Translations under genes and position numbers: made by a program
The notes under the pieces: generated by a model
Databases searched by the model: none
What the model saw: only the letters and a program-made list of their open reading frames with translations
Told to the model about the DNA's origin: nothing
From: Bolinopsis microptera
Lineage: Eukaryota; Ctenophora; Tentaculata; Lobata; Bolinopsidae
Length of the DNA: 64,000 nucleotides
Reading direction: 5' to 3'
Assembly (NCBI RefSeq): GCF_026151205.1
Contig: NC_087074.1
Span: 14,097,167 to 14,161,166, forward strand
Shown: one piece after another, positions 11,293 through 24,400 of the stretch
Numbering within the stretch: the first letter of the stretch is position 1
Layout: each line of letters opens with the position of its first letter

Positions 11293-11665
11293 ACTGGACT
11301 ACGCTCAGCCTGACATTCTGTAAATGTCAGGCGAATCTCTATCTATGAACACTATTATTATATAGCCTGGTATGGGGTCCACAGTTAATCTGCACTGCTG
11401 CGCGTCCAACAGGTTCATTGACGATGTCAACCCATCGAGATCGTTGCTCTGCGATCAAGCTAAGCAACGATCTGCGATGCAAGAATGATAGTTCGTGCCG
11501 AAGCGGCGAAGTCAAGTCCTCTAACCCAACCGCCACAGGATAGGGAGTCTGGCTTTTACATTTTACATTCCATCTCTGATATCTGACTCTGCGCCTATCT
11601 TGACTTACCTGGGGACCACTCGGCCGAATAGAGATTCGGCGGAATGGCAGGCTGAGCACCGCCTA
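11293..11665. repeat. inverted-repeat element with internal hairpin
   Basis: The left end (ctcagcctgacattctg) and right end (gaatggcaggctgagcaccg) form imperfect terminal inverted repeats extending to 'gaatctctat'. In the middle, agatcgttgct (11438-11448) and agcaacgatct (11463-11473) form a perfect stem. Related ends occur near 12787 and 25653, and the hairpin module recurs at 31795-31910. The 106-codon antisense ORF here looks fortuitous. Confidence 0.65.
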
Positions 11666-11727
11666 GTAAATCTTGACTTACACCTACGGGCCAACTACTA
11701 GTAGTAGTACTAATGGCGTCCGGCATA

Positions 11728-11808
11728 TTGTAGGTTTAACTTTACAAGTACAACCTACCAGGACGCGCGCCGAGTTGGACTCAGATATTTTACGAGTATC
11801 ACCCGGCA
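11728..11808 (-). repeat. dispersed repeat, copy 2
   Basis: Reverse complement of the repeat at 6744-6830, with about 16 bp missing between its two main blocks. Confidence 0.75.
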
Positions 11809-13740
11809 TATTGATATTCATATACTTATAGCTAGGTGGGTTTGGAATTTCGGACTGTCCCTGACTGGGGAGGGTGACTTTGCCGGACGTCCTGAGTTAA
11901 TGAGTAGGTTGCCCCTATAAGTATAATGCTATATATTATTAGGTTGTGGTTTGGAATACGACTACGAGCAAATATGCGTGTTTCTAGCTTAATAATAATA
12001 TCAGTTATACTTATGAGTATCTCAATAGCTGATAATGTCTATACCTGAGGCCCCAGGCTATTATATTCATGTTCATCATCTTATGAAATTGAATAGAAAT
12101 TAGGCGGAATAGCCCGCCCAGTAAAACTAAATAATGTCAATGATATTATTGATAATTATTATGGCGTTTACCACATACACTGTTATTTGTAAAAATTCGG
12201 CGTTTTATCACTATGCTATTTTTATTTATAGAATGGATATTTTATTATTTGTTCATAAATTTCAGCAACTTCTAAGGTTCTATCGTTTCAAATCTTAATC
12301 AACGTACAATGTTAACGATCTATCGAAAACAGTCTGGAGTCTTGTATAAACGTAAAACACAATTTCATTGTGATTGTCTACTGTTCAGGTTAGTCTTAGA
12401 ATTTGGGTTGTGGTTAGGATTATGGTTATATTACTAATACTATTAGGTTATATTAGGATCATAACGAACTTAACTTAGCTTCGAGGTTATGGACAGAGTT
12501 GGTATTACTATTATTGGGTTTTATTTCGGCGAGACCGTTTCTTTCGGTTACAAAACTGGGAACATAGGAGGTACGCATCGCCACTCCGTTTAACGTTAAG
12601 TTTAAAATGGAAATATTGCCATTGGTTAACGGTTACATTTTGTACCTCATCTTTGAAATGAATTGGTTTGCCAATGTGATTGGGTGATGTCGGCAAGAAA
12701 CCTTTTATCGATATTGACTCCTTGAGGTATTGCATTGGTTGTTGTATCGAGAATGATACTGATAGTATTAGTAATAGTAACGGTATGGGCGGCGCTCAGC
12801 CTGTCATTCCGACGAATCTTTATACTTATAGTTTATCATTATGAACATTATAGCCTGGGTTCCCCAGGTACTACGTAAGCAATCAATCCTTACTCTTAGC
12901 ACTGCAATAAATACTTCATTACCTCGTCAGGAACCTCCTATTATATGGTATATATAATTATATATAATTATATGTCTATGGGGCAATATTGTATCTGGTA
13001 TCTAAATCTTCCCACATTGGTCTGACCATAGCCAGAAGCACTTGCAGAGCCAAAAGCGCGTCACGTAGTACGCGAAGACTCATGGTTATGTAAACTTTCC
13101 ACACAATATTGTATTTGCCTTTGGTATCTTCCCACCAAGTACTATAATTGTATAACAATAAAGATAAATTTAGTTTGCTCGGCGTTACTCTTCCACCTTC
13201 TGTGGCTGTTCCAGACTCCGGATATATCGTTGTCACTGATCTTAATGTCAAGTTGAAGTACTCTCATCACCAATCAGTCTGAGTCAATCAGTGTTACCTA
13301 TTTCAAGATTGTTTAATTATTTTAGCCGGGTTATCGCCTATCAGCAATACTGTATTACATGCAGGTGTGATGACACACTATGTACTATTATAGTATTATA
13401 GTGTGTTACCTGGCAGTGGCACGCCACTCCCTATGCTGATGCATTAGACTTTCAATATTCCATGGACCAGCAAGCTAGGTAACATAGTAATAGAGTGCCG
13501 ATGTAAAATTGGCGGTTTAAAATTTAAATCAATTCTACGGTAAAAATACGTTTAGTTAAACTAAAGTATGTTCCTATAGTTCATAGCGTATCGAGCAAAA
13601 ATATTGTGAGGCCAATGATCAGAGATCTCGACCTACAATTCTAAATCGGTACACTATAAACAATAAATTTATCTACACTCGAAGATTCCATCAGTATTTA
13701 ATTATTTATATTATTTAATTAATTAATTGTAACTAGTTAA
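11809..13740. other. non-coding stretch with one partial element end
   Basis: At about 12787-12870 there is one end of the 'gctcagcctgtcattcc' repeat family followed by gaatctttatacttatag. Nothing else is recognised. Confidence 0.45.
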
Positions 13741-13812
13741 GCGCCAGTACCCCTACCCGACACCTCTGCTCCCTACCTATGCCCCGATGATGCAGAACGT
13801 GCCCACTATTCC

Positions 13813-15009
13813 TCATGCCTCGTCTTAAACGTGCAGTCCATGAATCCGAGCGCTTCAAGTACAAGCCGTTGGAAGGTGCCCGATATTTCCGCTTACATTA
13901 ACGATGAACGAGCGAGAAATCATTTCTTACCTTTTGTAGCGCTCACTGAGACTTGGCTCAAACCCTATATGGCTGATGCCCAACTACATGTTCCAGGGTA
14001 TACAGTCTCCCGATGTGACCGAAGTGGGCGGGTCGGAGGCGGAGTTTTGCTCTATTCCCACATCAACATACCTGTAAGTGAGTGTGATACGTTTGATGAT
14101 GGTACCTGCGAGGGTTTATTTTGCAGATTCAGCACTAATAATACATGTGTTGTAGTGGCTTATCGACCCCCAAATGCCCCCCTCAGCAGTTTCAACTCAC
14201 TTTTGGAGTTTATCTCCACGTGTATTCACCGTGTTAATGATGAAAGCTACGATATTATGATCGCAGGTGACTACAACTTACCCTCAATAGACTGGCAGAC
14301 TGTATCCGTGTCGTCAGGAGGTTCCAGTGAGACTCAGCTATCAGCTCACTCCCTTCTCAACTTCATGGCCAAGCATCTGCTGAGTCAATACGTCCTTTGT
14401 CCAACCAGGGGTAACAATGTTCTAGACTTGTTCATCACGAATAACAACAGACTTGTTACTAATGTTCAGGCACAAGCTACCTCACTGTCTGACCATCATC
14501 TGGTGGATGTTATGCTCGCTACCAATCCACTATCCCGAAAGGAGGCTACCATCCCTAAGTTTGACGAAAGTAGCTTCAGGTCTCTTGACTTTTTTCAGGC
14601 GGATTTTGATGCACTAAAGGAGGAGTTACAGGAAGTTAACTGGTCTCAGCTTAGTGACTCATGCTCCTTTGAGGAGTTTCCTGCTCTCTTTACGGAGACC
14701 CTGTTCCAGATTTGCTGTTCGTGTGTTCCTCAGAAATCGGTGCCCTCTGGACGTCCTCAGCACAGCAACGCGTTGAGACGGAAATGCAACCGGCAAAAAG
14801 CACGACTCCAAGCATTAATTGACAAGAATGCTTCAGTAGACCAGATCAAGGCAGTCAGGAATAAAGTTGCACTCTTACAGTACGACATCATGACTGCACA
14901 TACCAAGAAACTGGATGAGAAGGCGAACAGAGCCATCGAGAAGATTAAAAGTAATCCGAAGTTCTTCTATAGTTATGCCCGATCCCTCTCAAATATCAAA
15001 TACATTTGA
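13813..15009 (+). pseudogene. LINE endonuclease (EEP) segment
   Basis: This frame begins LNVQSMN, a normal opening of LINE endonucleases, and carries LTETWL, RSGRVGGGVLLY, VAYRPP, AGDYNLPSIDW and SDHHLV. These are the expected blocks of the exonuclease-endonuclease-phosphatase fold, including the catalytic D and the final H. The enzyme nicks target DNA to prime reverse transcription. The frame runs out at about 15000, and the protein continues in the next frame, so one indel separates it from the RT part. Confidence 0.88.
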
Positions 15010-15600
15010 TGCAAACCAGGAGATCACTACTGACACAAAGCAGATGGCGGACTTACTTCAGGAGCAGTTTAGCTCCGTGTTCAGTGATCCAAGCTCTCCT
15101 GATATCAAGGACCCAGATTTCCCGATACCTATGATCGAACATCCGCAAACTCCTGAAGATTTTTGCATCATGGATGACGATATCATATCTGCAATCGGGA
15201 ATATTCCTCCTAACTCTTCTAGCGGACCTGATGGAATACCTGCTATCCTCTTAAAGAGCTGTGCAAAAGAGCTGTGCGAGCCGATACGGCTCATCTGGAG
15301 CGAATCCTTTGAGCGTGGTGAAGTACCTAAGTTCTACAAAGATACCTACATCACTCCTCTATACAAAAAGGGTGATCGGGCGAAAGCTGTCAACTACCGG
15401 CCGGTGGCGCTCACATCTCACGTTATAAAAATGTACGAACGCATACTGCGTGGCAAGATGGTTAGCTTCATAGAGATGAACGGATTACTCTGTGATAATC
15501 AACATGGCTTTCGATCTGGGCGGAGCTGTCTCACCCAACTGCTCAGTCACGTTGATGACATTGTTCAAGGATTGGTGACTTTGCGAAAGCATTTGATAAA
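14985..15600 (+). pseudogene. LINE reverse transcriptase, N-terminal part
   Basis: This segment contains SGPDGIPAILLK, ITPLYKKGD, NYRPVALTS and NQHGFRSGRSC, which are RT blocks 1-3. The frame shifts near 15590, just before the first catalytic aspartate motif. The segment is therefore one half of a broken RT domain. Confidence 0.88.
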
Positions 15601-16380
15601 GTGGATCACCGACTGCTTATTAAGAAGCTTAGAAGAATGGGAATTCACGAAAAGGTGGTGTCGTGGATCGAATCCTTCTTAAGTGACCGCACACAGTGTG
15701 TTGTGTTGGACGGGATGTCATCGCTTGCTGCAGCAATCATAAGCGGAGTGCCACAGGGTACAGTTTTGGGCCCGCTGTTTTTCATTTTTTTCATTAATGA
15801 CATGAAGCTGTGCATCACAGGATGTGTCATTAGATTCTTTGCTGACGATACACGGATTTTGAGGCACATCTATACACTTGAAGATGCAAGTAAACTGCAA
15901 AATGATCTCAACTCTGTCATCGACTGGGCAAAATGCAATAACATGTCATTGCATGAGGATAAATTTGAGTTACTCGTGCACAAACACTGTCCCCGAAACA
16001 GCTTGCAAGACCTCCCGTTTGCCATCCTGACGCAAACTTATCAAATTTCGCATGGTAACATAATTTACCCTACGGATGCAGTCAAAGACCTGGGGGTTTT
16101 GATCTCGGCGGACTTGTCTTGGAGCTCCCATGTTACTATGATAACAGATCGTGCCCGTAAAGTTGCCTCTTGGGTTCTGAGCGCTTTTAGATCGAGAAAC
16201 AAGATCACTATGCTGACCCTCTACAAGTCATTAGTCAGAAGCCATCTCGAGTACTGTTGTCCCCTCTGGAATTCAACTAAGCAAGCTGATATCGCTGAGC
16301 TAGAGGGAGTACAACTTACATTTACGTCCAAAATACATGGTGTGCAACATCTGAACTATTGGCAGAGACTGAAGGCCTAA
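15590..16380 (+). pseudogene. LINE reverse transcriptase, catalytic part
   Basis: It carries SGVPQGTVLGPLFF and the catalytic FFADDTRI, then DLGVLIS, TLYKSLVRSHLEYC and PLWNS, the palm and thumb of the RT. A TAA at 16378-16380 interrupts the frame. The same frame resumes at once with MSLQRRRERYTIIHMWKI, so this is a nonsense change rather than the natural end. Confidence 0.88.
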
Positions 16381-16383
16381 AAA

Positions 16384-16731
16384 TTGATGTCACTTCAACG
16401 GAGGAGAGAACGTTACACTATCATTCATATGTGGAAGATTCTACACAAGAAGTGTCCTAATGATGTCAACGTTCAGTTTAAAGATACACTCCGATATGGC
16501 CAGAAAGCAGTAGTCCCTAGCTTGTCAACGTCCAGTAGCCAAAGGAATCAAACGATCTTTGACAGCTCATTTGCAGTGATGGGGCCTCGATTGTGGAACA
16601 TCATTCCCGCAAACCTGCACCTTATCGAGGACCCCCTACGCTTCAAGTCATTGTTGACGGAGTTTGTTACATCTATTCCGGACGAACCTCCTGTTACTGG
16701 ATATTGTTGCCAGAACGGGAATTCTTATTGA
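16384..16731 (+). pseudogene. LINE ORF C-terminal end
   Basis: The frame after the nonsense codon reads LQRRRERYTIIHMWKIL and ends with GPRLWNIIPANL, the usual C-terminal block of CR1/Jockey-like polyproteins. It stops naturally at 16729-16731. Confidence 0.8.
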
Positions 16732-16836
16732 ACTGGAGCGCAGAAAAGACAGCAACTTCGCTGCACGGGTGGTCAGCCGTTCTGATGACCCGATAGAGGA
16801 TCTATGAAGCAACCCCAAGTAACCCCAAGTAAGTAA

Positions 16837-17407
16837 GTAGTTAGAGCTCTGATAAGATTTATATTTTATAGTCCTGATAAATACTTAAGGAATCAGTCAG
16901 GGACATTGAGTTGGAGCGGCATCATGGAGAAGCACTACTGGAGAAGTACTACTGGAGAAGCACAACTGGATACAAAACACTTATAATTTTTGAAGTTGAC
17001 TCCTCATCTACTCTAGTACTCGTTTTACTACTCGTAGGGAGAGCTTTTTGGACGATTTTGATATCCTTTTTTGATTTAGGCAGATTGTCTATGCCCCAAG
17101 AGAAAACTCCAAGAACACAATTAGAAATCTCAATCCCAAGATTTGTCAGCTACACTATTTTATTAGCTGTACGAAAAGTTTTGACACCTAATGTTTGGAA
17201 AAGTTTTGACATTATATAATGTGGACGAGAACAAAAAACCGACTCTAGAAGATATGAAATTTGATGTAAGTTGATCTAATAAACATATTTGCTTGGCATC
17301 TTCTATGATGATAGCATGATGATTCCAGCTATTTTAAAAATTAATACAACATTTGCATCGTTGCCAAAGTTTGGTGGTTTTGATAATCGCAGTTCTGACT
17401 ACATATC
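16837..17407. other. non-coding stretch, nothing recognised
   Basis: Several short ORFs are present but none resembles a protein family or shows splice-bounded coding. Confidence 0.4.
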
Positions 17408-18016
17408 CAGGGGGGGGGGGGGGACCAAAAGTCAGTACCCATACGTTGGGTCTTGTACCACCGCCGTGTTTTATATTTGAGAGTTGTTGCTTTGCACTTG
17501 CAGATGGCATACTGTACCTACTTTTTCGAGGATTCCGTCACCAAAATTTTAAAATTCGATTCTTCGGGGCCACACCCAAACAACATTGAATTGCTTATAC
17601 TGGTGTTTCATGTTTGTGAACATGTTAGAGACTCCGTTGTAACATATTGCAATAGGTCATTTAATCCGGAATATGATCTGAAAAGATGGTGCGAAACGGA
17701 TTTAAAATGGCGAAGTTATCAAGCAATTTGTTTATCTCGTTAGCAAAATTGATTGGGTACTCAATGATTACCCAATTACGACACCGTAATTGGGCTCTCT
17801 GCACGATTCCCATAATGCGGATCTAGCCTCAACCCAATTACCTGAATGAACCTTCATTTGAAAAAAATTAACACGAATATTTTTCGATTTGACAAATTCC
17901 TCGAACCAGTGGTGGTAGTAAGTCATACCAGAAAAAATTATTTCAATCGGGCACTCAGTGACTGAGCTATATAATTATAAGGCCAACGTATGGGTACTGA
18001 CTTTTGGCCCCCCCTG
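17408..18016. mobile_element. mariner-type non-autonomous element, copy 2
   Basis: The left end is cagg followed by a G run, then accaaaagtcagtacccata. The right end is the complement, ggtactgacttttggcc, then cccccctg and TA. The interior is homologous, in inverted orientation, to the element at 9951-10717; shared blocks include gaggattccgtc, atgatctgaaaa and gaagttatcaagca. The poly-G expansion has eroded the left terminus. Confidence 0.8.
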
Positions 18017-19076
18017 TATAATAACAGTGTTACTCAGATTCTAACTTAAAGGTTAGGTGAGATTGATGGTTAAATTCAGTGCGGTTGTTTAAAACGATTG
18101 ACAATAAGAAGGTTAATGTGGAGGAAGCACTATTTGAAATTAGCTGTAGTAAGAATAAGATCAAATAGTTGGTGGTAGGTACTCGAGATCGTCGCCTTTA
18201 AACTAAATTCTTTATTACAGTTTGCGCACACTTAGCTGAAATAATCTAAATCTCTTACGTAACCCTCTTATATATTATTATCTTATATAATATCATCTTA
18301 TATAACTGTAAGTGTATTATAATTAACTCACGTATTAAGGAGAGTTGAATAAGGTTCAGCAGGATGAACTAAATATAGTTGATCTCTCTGAAACCTTGTG
18401 AGAAAACTCCCCAACATTATCACCATCAATAAAGACTGAGAGTATCGTGTCGTACATTCGGTCAGGTACTACATTCTGAAGCGCCGTAGGTCATATCAAG
18501 TGTCAATCAAAGAGCTACAGGGGTGACATTATCACTCCTCTAATATCACCTATTATAAATATAATTGACTCCAGAGTCCAGTAACCAGCTATCAGATAGA
18601 GTGAGATAGTATCACGATGACGCTCGAACCATGCAGGCGGTGAACTTGTGGGAGAGATTGCTCTTGTTACAGTGGTATGTGTTTCTCGGTAATGAAAGGT
18701 TGCGTCGAAAAGTCTGGAGTCTGATTGCAGTTTCTGATCTTGATTGAAATCAGTAATCATGTCCGCTGATATATTCGGGATTGCGTTGTGATCCTAAAAT
18801 TCTGAACCTATTTCTTTTGGTTCTCAATCTTATCTGTGTGGTACTGGTTTTAGCATGATCATGAGGGTGATTGGGGAACTGTTGGCTATTTCTGTTATAT
18901 ACTCAAAATTTATATCGAGTTTGCAGTTTTATGTAAAAATTATCATCGAGAAATTCGGATACATTTATATCTATTTATTTCTATGTGTTATCAAATTATT
19001 AGAGGAACTACTAACTAATATCAAAAGCAGTAAGGTTGGTTTAAAATACCAATTCAAATATTAATAAAAGCCCTGA
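18017..19076. other. non-coding stretch, nothing recognised
   Basis: AT-rich sequence without a credible gene or repeat. Confidence 0.4.
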
Positions 19077-19259
19077 CTAACACCACCACTAACACCACCA
19101 CTAACACCACCACTAACACCACCACTAACATCACCACTAACACCACCACTAACACCACCACTAACACCACCACTAACACCACCACTAACACCACCACTAC
19201 CACCACCACTAAAATCACCACTAACACCACCACTAACACCACCACTAACACCACCACTC
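19077..19259. repeat. 12-bp minisatellite (taacaccaccac), about 15 copies
   Basis: The array is nearly perfect, with scattered single-base variants. It gives long open frames in several phases (Val-Leu or Gly-Val-Ser-Gly repeats on the minus strand). These are artefacts of a period divisible by three. Confidence 0.95.
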
Positions 19260-19553
19260 ATGCTCACCTCTCTGATTCTCTGATCAAATATTACGAGTCA
19301 TCCGGTTAAGCAGATATCAGGTATCAGGGGTACCTTAGCCGATAATATCCTGATTTAACTAACCACCCTAACTCACTAACCGATCTCTCAATTTTGTCAT
19401 TTTGGCTGGGTCTAATAATCCTAAATCTTTTAATTTCTAACGAGTAATTTTGGGAAACATCGGTCAAATCAACCTCGTTTATAGAACCTTTTTGTCTCCT
19501 TTTGCCCTTGCTACTTGTATTGTGGCTGAGCTGCTCTAATAGTCTTTATTATA

Positions 19554-19912
19554 ACCAGTGGCGTAACGTTACACCACTGGTTATATGTGTGGTTTTGCCA
19601 CTGGTTATATGTGTGGTTTTGCCACTGGTTATATGTGTGGTTTTGCCACTGGTTATATGTGTGGTTTTGCCACTGGTTATATGTGTGGTTTTGCCACTGG
19701 TTAAATGTGTGGTTTTGCCACTGGTTATATGTGTGGTTTTGCCACTGGTTATATGTGTGGTTTTGCCACTGGTTATATGTGTGGTTTTGCCACTGGTTAT
19801 TGTGTGGTTTTACCACTGGTTATATGTGTGGTTTTGCCACTGGTTATATGTGTGGTTTTGCCACTGGTTATATGTGTGGTTTTGCCACTGGTTATATGTG
19901 TGGTTTTGCTGA
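19554..19912. repeat. 24-bp minisatellite starting in a palindrome
   Basis: The unit ccactggttatatgtgtggttttg repeats 14 times (19573-19909) with few changes; one copy lacks two bases. The left edge (about 19551-19584) is an almost perfect palindrome centred on aacgtt, with arms ataaccagtgg.gtaacg. The arm sequence caGTGGCGTAACG resembles the end of hAT-type transposons. This array is probably what remains after amplification at an element end. Confidence 0.85.
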
Positions 19913-20935
19913 CGTTTAGGTAGGCTCCTCTTCTGAACTCACAGGTTTCTGTCCAGACTCCAGGAGAAGTGAAAACATGTTTTATTAATCAAACTTAAGA
20001 GTTTTAATCGCTAACGTTTAAGCATGAATCAGGCTAAAATAGTTGACATTTGACACCTGCAATGCATAAGTTTCGTGTGCACTTTTTATTTTTCAGAAGA
20101 TTTTCAATTAATAAGAAATAATTGTTCTTTGTAAGGGCAGTACCAATTAATTAACTTTGGATAATAGATATATGCGAGCTAATTCCGGGAAAAAACCCTA
20201 TAATAGCCAACTGGTAAATTCAATGACTAAAGACGAGACTGATGATCAAATCGCAGCCCCAATATTGAAAAATGTTCGGTTTTCAGACGTATAATTACTG
20301 TTAATGTATTATAGTCTAGTAATTAAATGAGATTTTCTCACCTATTAGCTAAATTTTTTATGAAATTTTCATCACCGTTTATGACCGTTTTTGCGGCTTT
20401 TTAGTGTTATCAGTATAGCTTTAGTAAATTTTCGGGTGTAAGCATTTTATCGCCGAATTCGTTGAAGGTGGCGTTTGATGAAGTCCCTTAAAGTTACTTT
20501 GTGGGATGGTTCAATCTCATCGAATTGTTGGCTTATAACTAATTACTGATGCAATGCTTGCAGTTTTGATGTATTCTTTCGGGTGTCACATATTGAATGT
20601 ATATGTGTCTTCATCGGTTAATTAAAAAGTCGGTAGAAAGACGATTGAAAAATGCCATATTTGGTCAATGTAACTAATTTAGACAATGTAACTAATTTGG
20701 ACAATGTAACTAATTTACAGATCGTGGATTTTCACTCAAAAAGTAAACTTGCACGTAGCTAGAGAAGAATAGCATCAATTTCCAACCAACCTTTCAATCG
20801 ACCGATGACGACAACCATCAGATTATTCCTATTTTTTAGCTATTGCGTCACTGTCTTCCATCTCTAAAATGATTCATCACTTTAATATGATTTGAATTAT
20901 TTGAACTATTTGAACTATTTCAAAGGAGGAAGCCA
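19913..20935. other. non-coding stretch with a short triplication
   Basis: The segment acaatgtaactaatttgg is tandemly tripled at about 20665-20718. Otherwise nothing is recognised. Confidence 0.4.
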
Positions 20936-20943
20936 ACGACACC

Positions 20944-21475
20944 CAGGCACGTAGCCAGGGGGGGGGGGGGAATTGAACCCCAGAAAAAAATAAGCCCCCT
21001 AGTCCCCATGGTCGCCTGGTAACTGGGCTGTGTTTATGACTGCAGTCTGTACTGTTTAAACGGCAGGCAATTGACTTGACTCCCACTATACATTTACTTA
21101 TTCCATTCAATGTGGCAAGTACTGAGTTCGGTAGGGACTGGTAAGACATTTTGACGTTTGCTTAGTGCTTAATTTCCAGCGAAAAATTAAAGAGCAGTAT
21201 TACCACAGTACTAATATTGTAATTTGGGACCCCCAACTTTGTTTTGAAGTTACCAAATTTACGTGAGTACTTGATTCTTTTCAGTCCCAGTTTATTGCTG
21301 TCCTACAAATTTCTTTAATAATGCCAAATGTCGTCTAAAAAACCCATTTCTCAAAATTTTTGCGGGGGCTGCGCACCCAGACCCCTGCGCACCCAGACCC
21401 GCCTGGGTTGGAAACGTCGGCTTCGCTCACCAGGGCCCCCCCCCCTCCCAAAGAAAAATCCTGGCTACGTGCCTG
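20944..21475. mobile_element. hAT-type MITE with 8-bp target duplication
   Basis: Terminal inverted repeats caggcacgtagccagg / cctggctacgtgcctg flank 532 bp. The direct repeats acgacacc occur immediately outside both ends (20936-20943 and 21476-21483). The 8-bp duplication and the end sequence fit the hAT superfamily. There is no transposase ORF. G and C runs lie just inside the ends. Confidence 0.92.
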
Positions 21476-21483
21476 ACGACACC

Positions 21484-24400
21484 CAATAATCATTTCCCTG
21501 GCTATATTGTCAGAGTCATATGGTCAATGATGTAAAATGTAAAAATAATTTTTAATTGATAGTCTGATATTAATATATCAGGTAATTGTACTATATGGTT
21601 GATTGATTGGTTGATTGAAAGACCCGAGGGCTTTAAAACAGTTTTATTAAATATAAGTAATCTTCAAAATAATAATATTACAAACATAATATTACTTCTA
21701 AAGTTCTGAGTCTTTCAATTCATTATAATCCCTGATTTTCAAACGTTATTTCTACTCAGACTCTGATCACCCAACAGAACAGTCATTTGTCCCCAGACCA
21801 AGGACCACCAGATTACGATAATAAGATTTGTACCGACTAATAAGGTTCTGAAATATGCAGTCCATCCCACGAAGCCGTGCACTACCATCGTTACCATGGC
21901 AGCCCTAAATTATTCAGCGGGGAACTGAGACCCGAATAAGCACTCAGTCCAGTAGACAACATGGTCTATCGTCACCACTTTCAGAGTGGGTAGTCTTACA
22001 ACTAGTCCAAACCAACACGGTCACGTGACTGTATTAAAATTAATTAGAACTAGCTCAGGGCTGAGATTACCTCACTTCACTCAGGAAGTCTGCGTAGAAA
22101 TCCAACTCCGGAGGTATGGGGTGGAGAGAGCTTTACTCATTACTCTTGAGAGAGAAGTTGCTGTTTAGTAATTTAACCCCGTTAGTAGTAGTACTGGGAC
22201 CGTTCCCGTAGATAGCTTCAAGGACATGAAGCTACATAATTGGGTTCACAGATTATACTTGTAAGTACTAATAATATCGCCTAGAAGTTGAGGAGTGATG
22301 TTATTCGCTGATTATTTGTCGATTCCCCCGATTTCAGGGCATTGTAGCCGGTGTATCTGCATTCTGCAACCCCGTGGTACAGCCAGACTCTTATGTTGGT
22401 ACTAATCATGTTTCTGACGTCTGCGTGGAGTATTTTATCCGTTTTTTGAAATTCGAACCCAAATTTTGGTAGTAATCATTCGGAATGTTCCGCTTCTCTT
22501 GTGTTCATTTTATTGATTAACCTTTCGAAAAGAAACCCGTGGTTCATCTTAGTGTTCATGCATGGGTAGTAATTTGGATGTGACCGGCTTTAAATTTGTT
22601 GAAGTATCTTCTTCTGCCCTATTTTTACGCTACTTACGATCATTGGTGTTAGATTTCATGTTTTACGATAATATTGGCTCCAGGTCTCATTTTTCTTTCT
22701 TTGCATATGCATGTTTTATCCTAATAAGACTGCTGCAGGTACCCAAGTATAAAGTGCAGCCACTGTCAAATATTTGCTTAAAAACTCTGAGTGTCAAGTC
22801 AGCTGGTCGTGACGAGAAGTTTTGCGGAGCCGGGAACACTTTTATACCTTACACGGTTGCAATTCTCTCCGAATATGAACAGTGGCTGCCAAAAATCCAT
22901 TCCACATTCAGCTGCTAAAAATCACGAACACCATGTCGGCCGTGATTGCATTTTGATGAGACGAATTTTGGTGATAAAAAACAGAGCAGGAGTCGAGTTG
23001 AGAGCCTGGTGGTGGAAGGTCCTCTTCTCAAGGTTCTATCAGATCATATTGTTGCGGGGTTTACTCGTAATTTTATACTGTCTAGATGGCCCTCTCAGAT
23101 CTCTAGCATGGTTTTAACCTAATGCCAGCCCCATATGTGACCCCTCATAATTGTCTTGAAATCAAATCTATCGAGGTCTGCACCCTGTAACCTATTCATT
23201 AACTTCTCCACCTTTTGCTGCGATCTTTGATCAGGACTAAGATTTCCAATAAAAGTAATGATCTGCGATCTAGCTTCAGATCTTCTTCCATTCATCCGGG
23301 CATAACCGTACGCCCCTTTCAAGATGCTTTACATAGACATTTACTTGATTTTTATATCGTTTTTCTGCGGGTTCACGATCGCTCTAAAATCAGCCGCAAC
23401 AGGTGGAGCTCAACCACAATTGTCACTAATCCTGCAGAATGGTCTCCAACTCTTTCAATTTCCATGCTTCATCGCCCCTGCATAATGACTTTTCTTTACT
23501 AACACGGCACTAAATCATCCCCCGTACTGAAGTACACTGCCTCGTTTTAATCTATTTAACTATTAGATTTGAACTGTACCCAATCCTCGAATATCTGTTT
23601 GTTGGTTTGAAATGGGTTCAGATGGTTGGACGGTAATAGTACAGGGTTGGTGTGATGGTGGCGGTGGAATGTCAACATTTATTAGCTGTTATAATTAGGA
23701 TAATTACTTTATAATTAGGATAATTACTTTATAATTACTTTCCGTAATGAGGTTGCCGTCTCCTGACTGTTTAGGCAAAGTGGCCTAATGATTGTATCAT
23801 TACCACCACAGTCATGAGTTTAGTAGTCGATTGATTCAATTTCGTACCAATCGTCTTGATGATCGATAATTTGATGTGGCCTAGTGATATTGATATGAGA
23901 AATCGTTTTTACTGGTCATCCAACAAACTGCGAATCAAAATTATGTTTCGTAAAAAATAACAGAGAGTTTTGATACACGAATATCACCTCATATTTTAGT
24001 ATATAACACACTACTATTTGTACGCTAGTTCTGCAGCCCAACAAACCACCTTTATTTCCGGAGAGAAACGGGATCGCTTCTTCTCTCACGGCTGACTAAA
24101 TTTGGAAATTAGAATTCCTTACTCGATCTGGGTAATTCTGTAATTTTGTACTCATGATTCACATGTAGTAGATAGCGGGTTGAAGTTGTACGTGTAGTGT
24201 ACCCTCGTACCCTCCTCTATGGCAACAGCTTTAAATATAATTAATAACTGCGCGTATATACTATATTGGATATTTGATGGAAACCTCGAACTTAAACGCT
24301 AATCAAATCCTTTTGCTGTTGCACATAGCTTTTAAGGTAAAATGACGCTTTCGTGTGATCAAACCGCTGCCGTTAGACTCTACCGCGAGGGATTTTTAAA

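Larger units (their letters stand above)
13760..16836 (+). mobile_element. CR1/Jockey-like LINE, 5'-truncated and inactive
   Basis: A single non-LTR retrotransposon runs on the plus strand. It encodes an AP-type endonuclease followed by a reverse transcriptase, and ends in a short 3' repeat (aaccccaagt twice, then aagtaagtaag), a usual LINE tail form. Two frame changes and one in-frame stop break the pol frame. The start is uncertain because the frame is already open upstream of the first methionine. Confidence 0.88.

Noticed and set aside
19054..19267. 67- and 68-codon repetitive proteins on the minus strand
   Set aside because: Open frames are forced by the 12-bp period; there is no start context, splice signal or signal peptide.
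19573..19909. CRISPR-like array
   Set aside because: The 24-bp units are directly contiguous with no unique spacers, and the genome is eukaryotic. It is a minisatellite.
22562..23117. Overlapping ORFs of 118 and 108 codons
   Set aside because: Composition and lack of motifs or splice-bounded structure give no support for coding.
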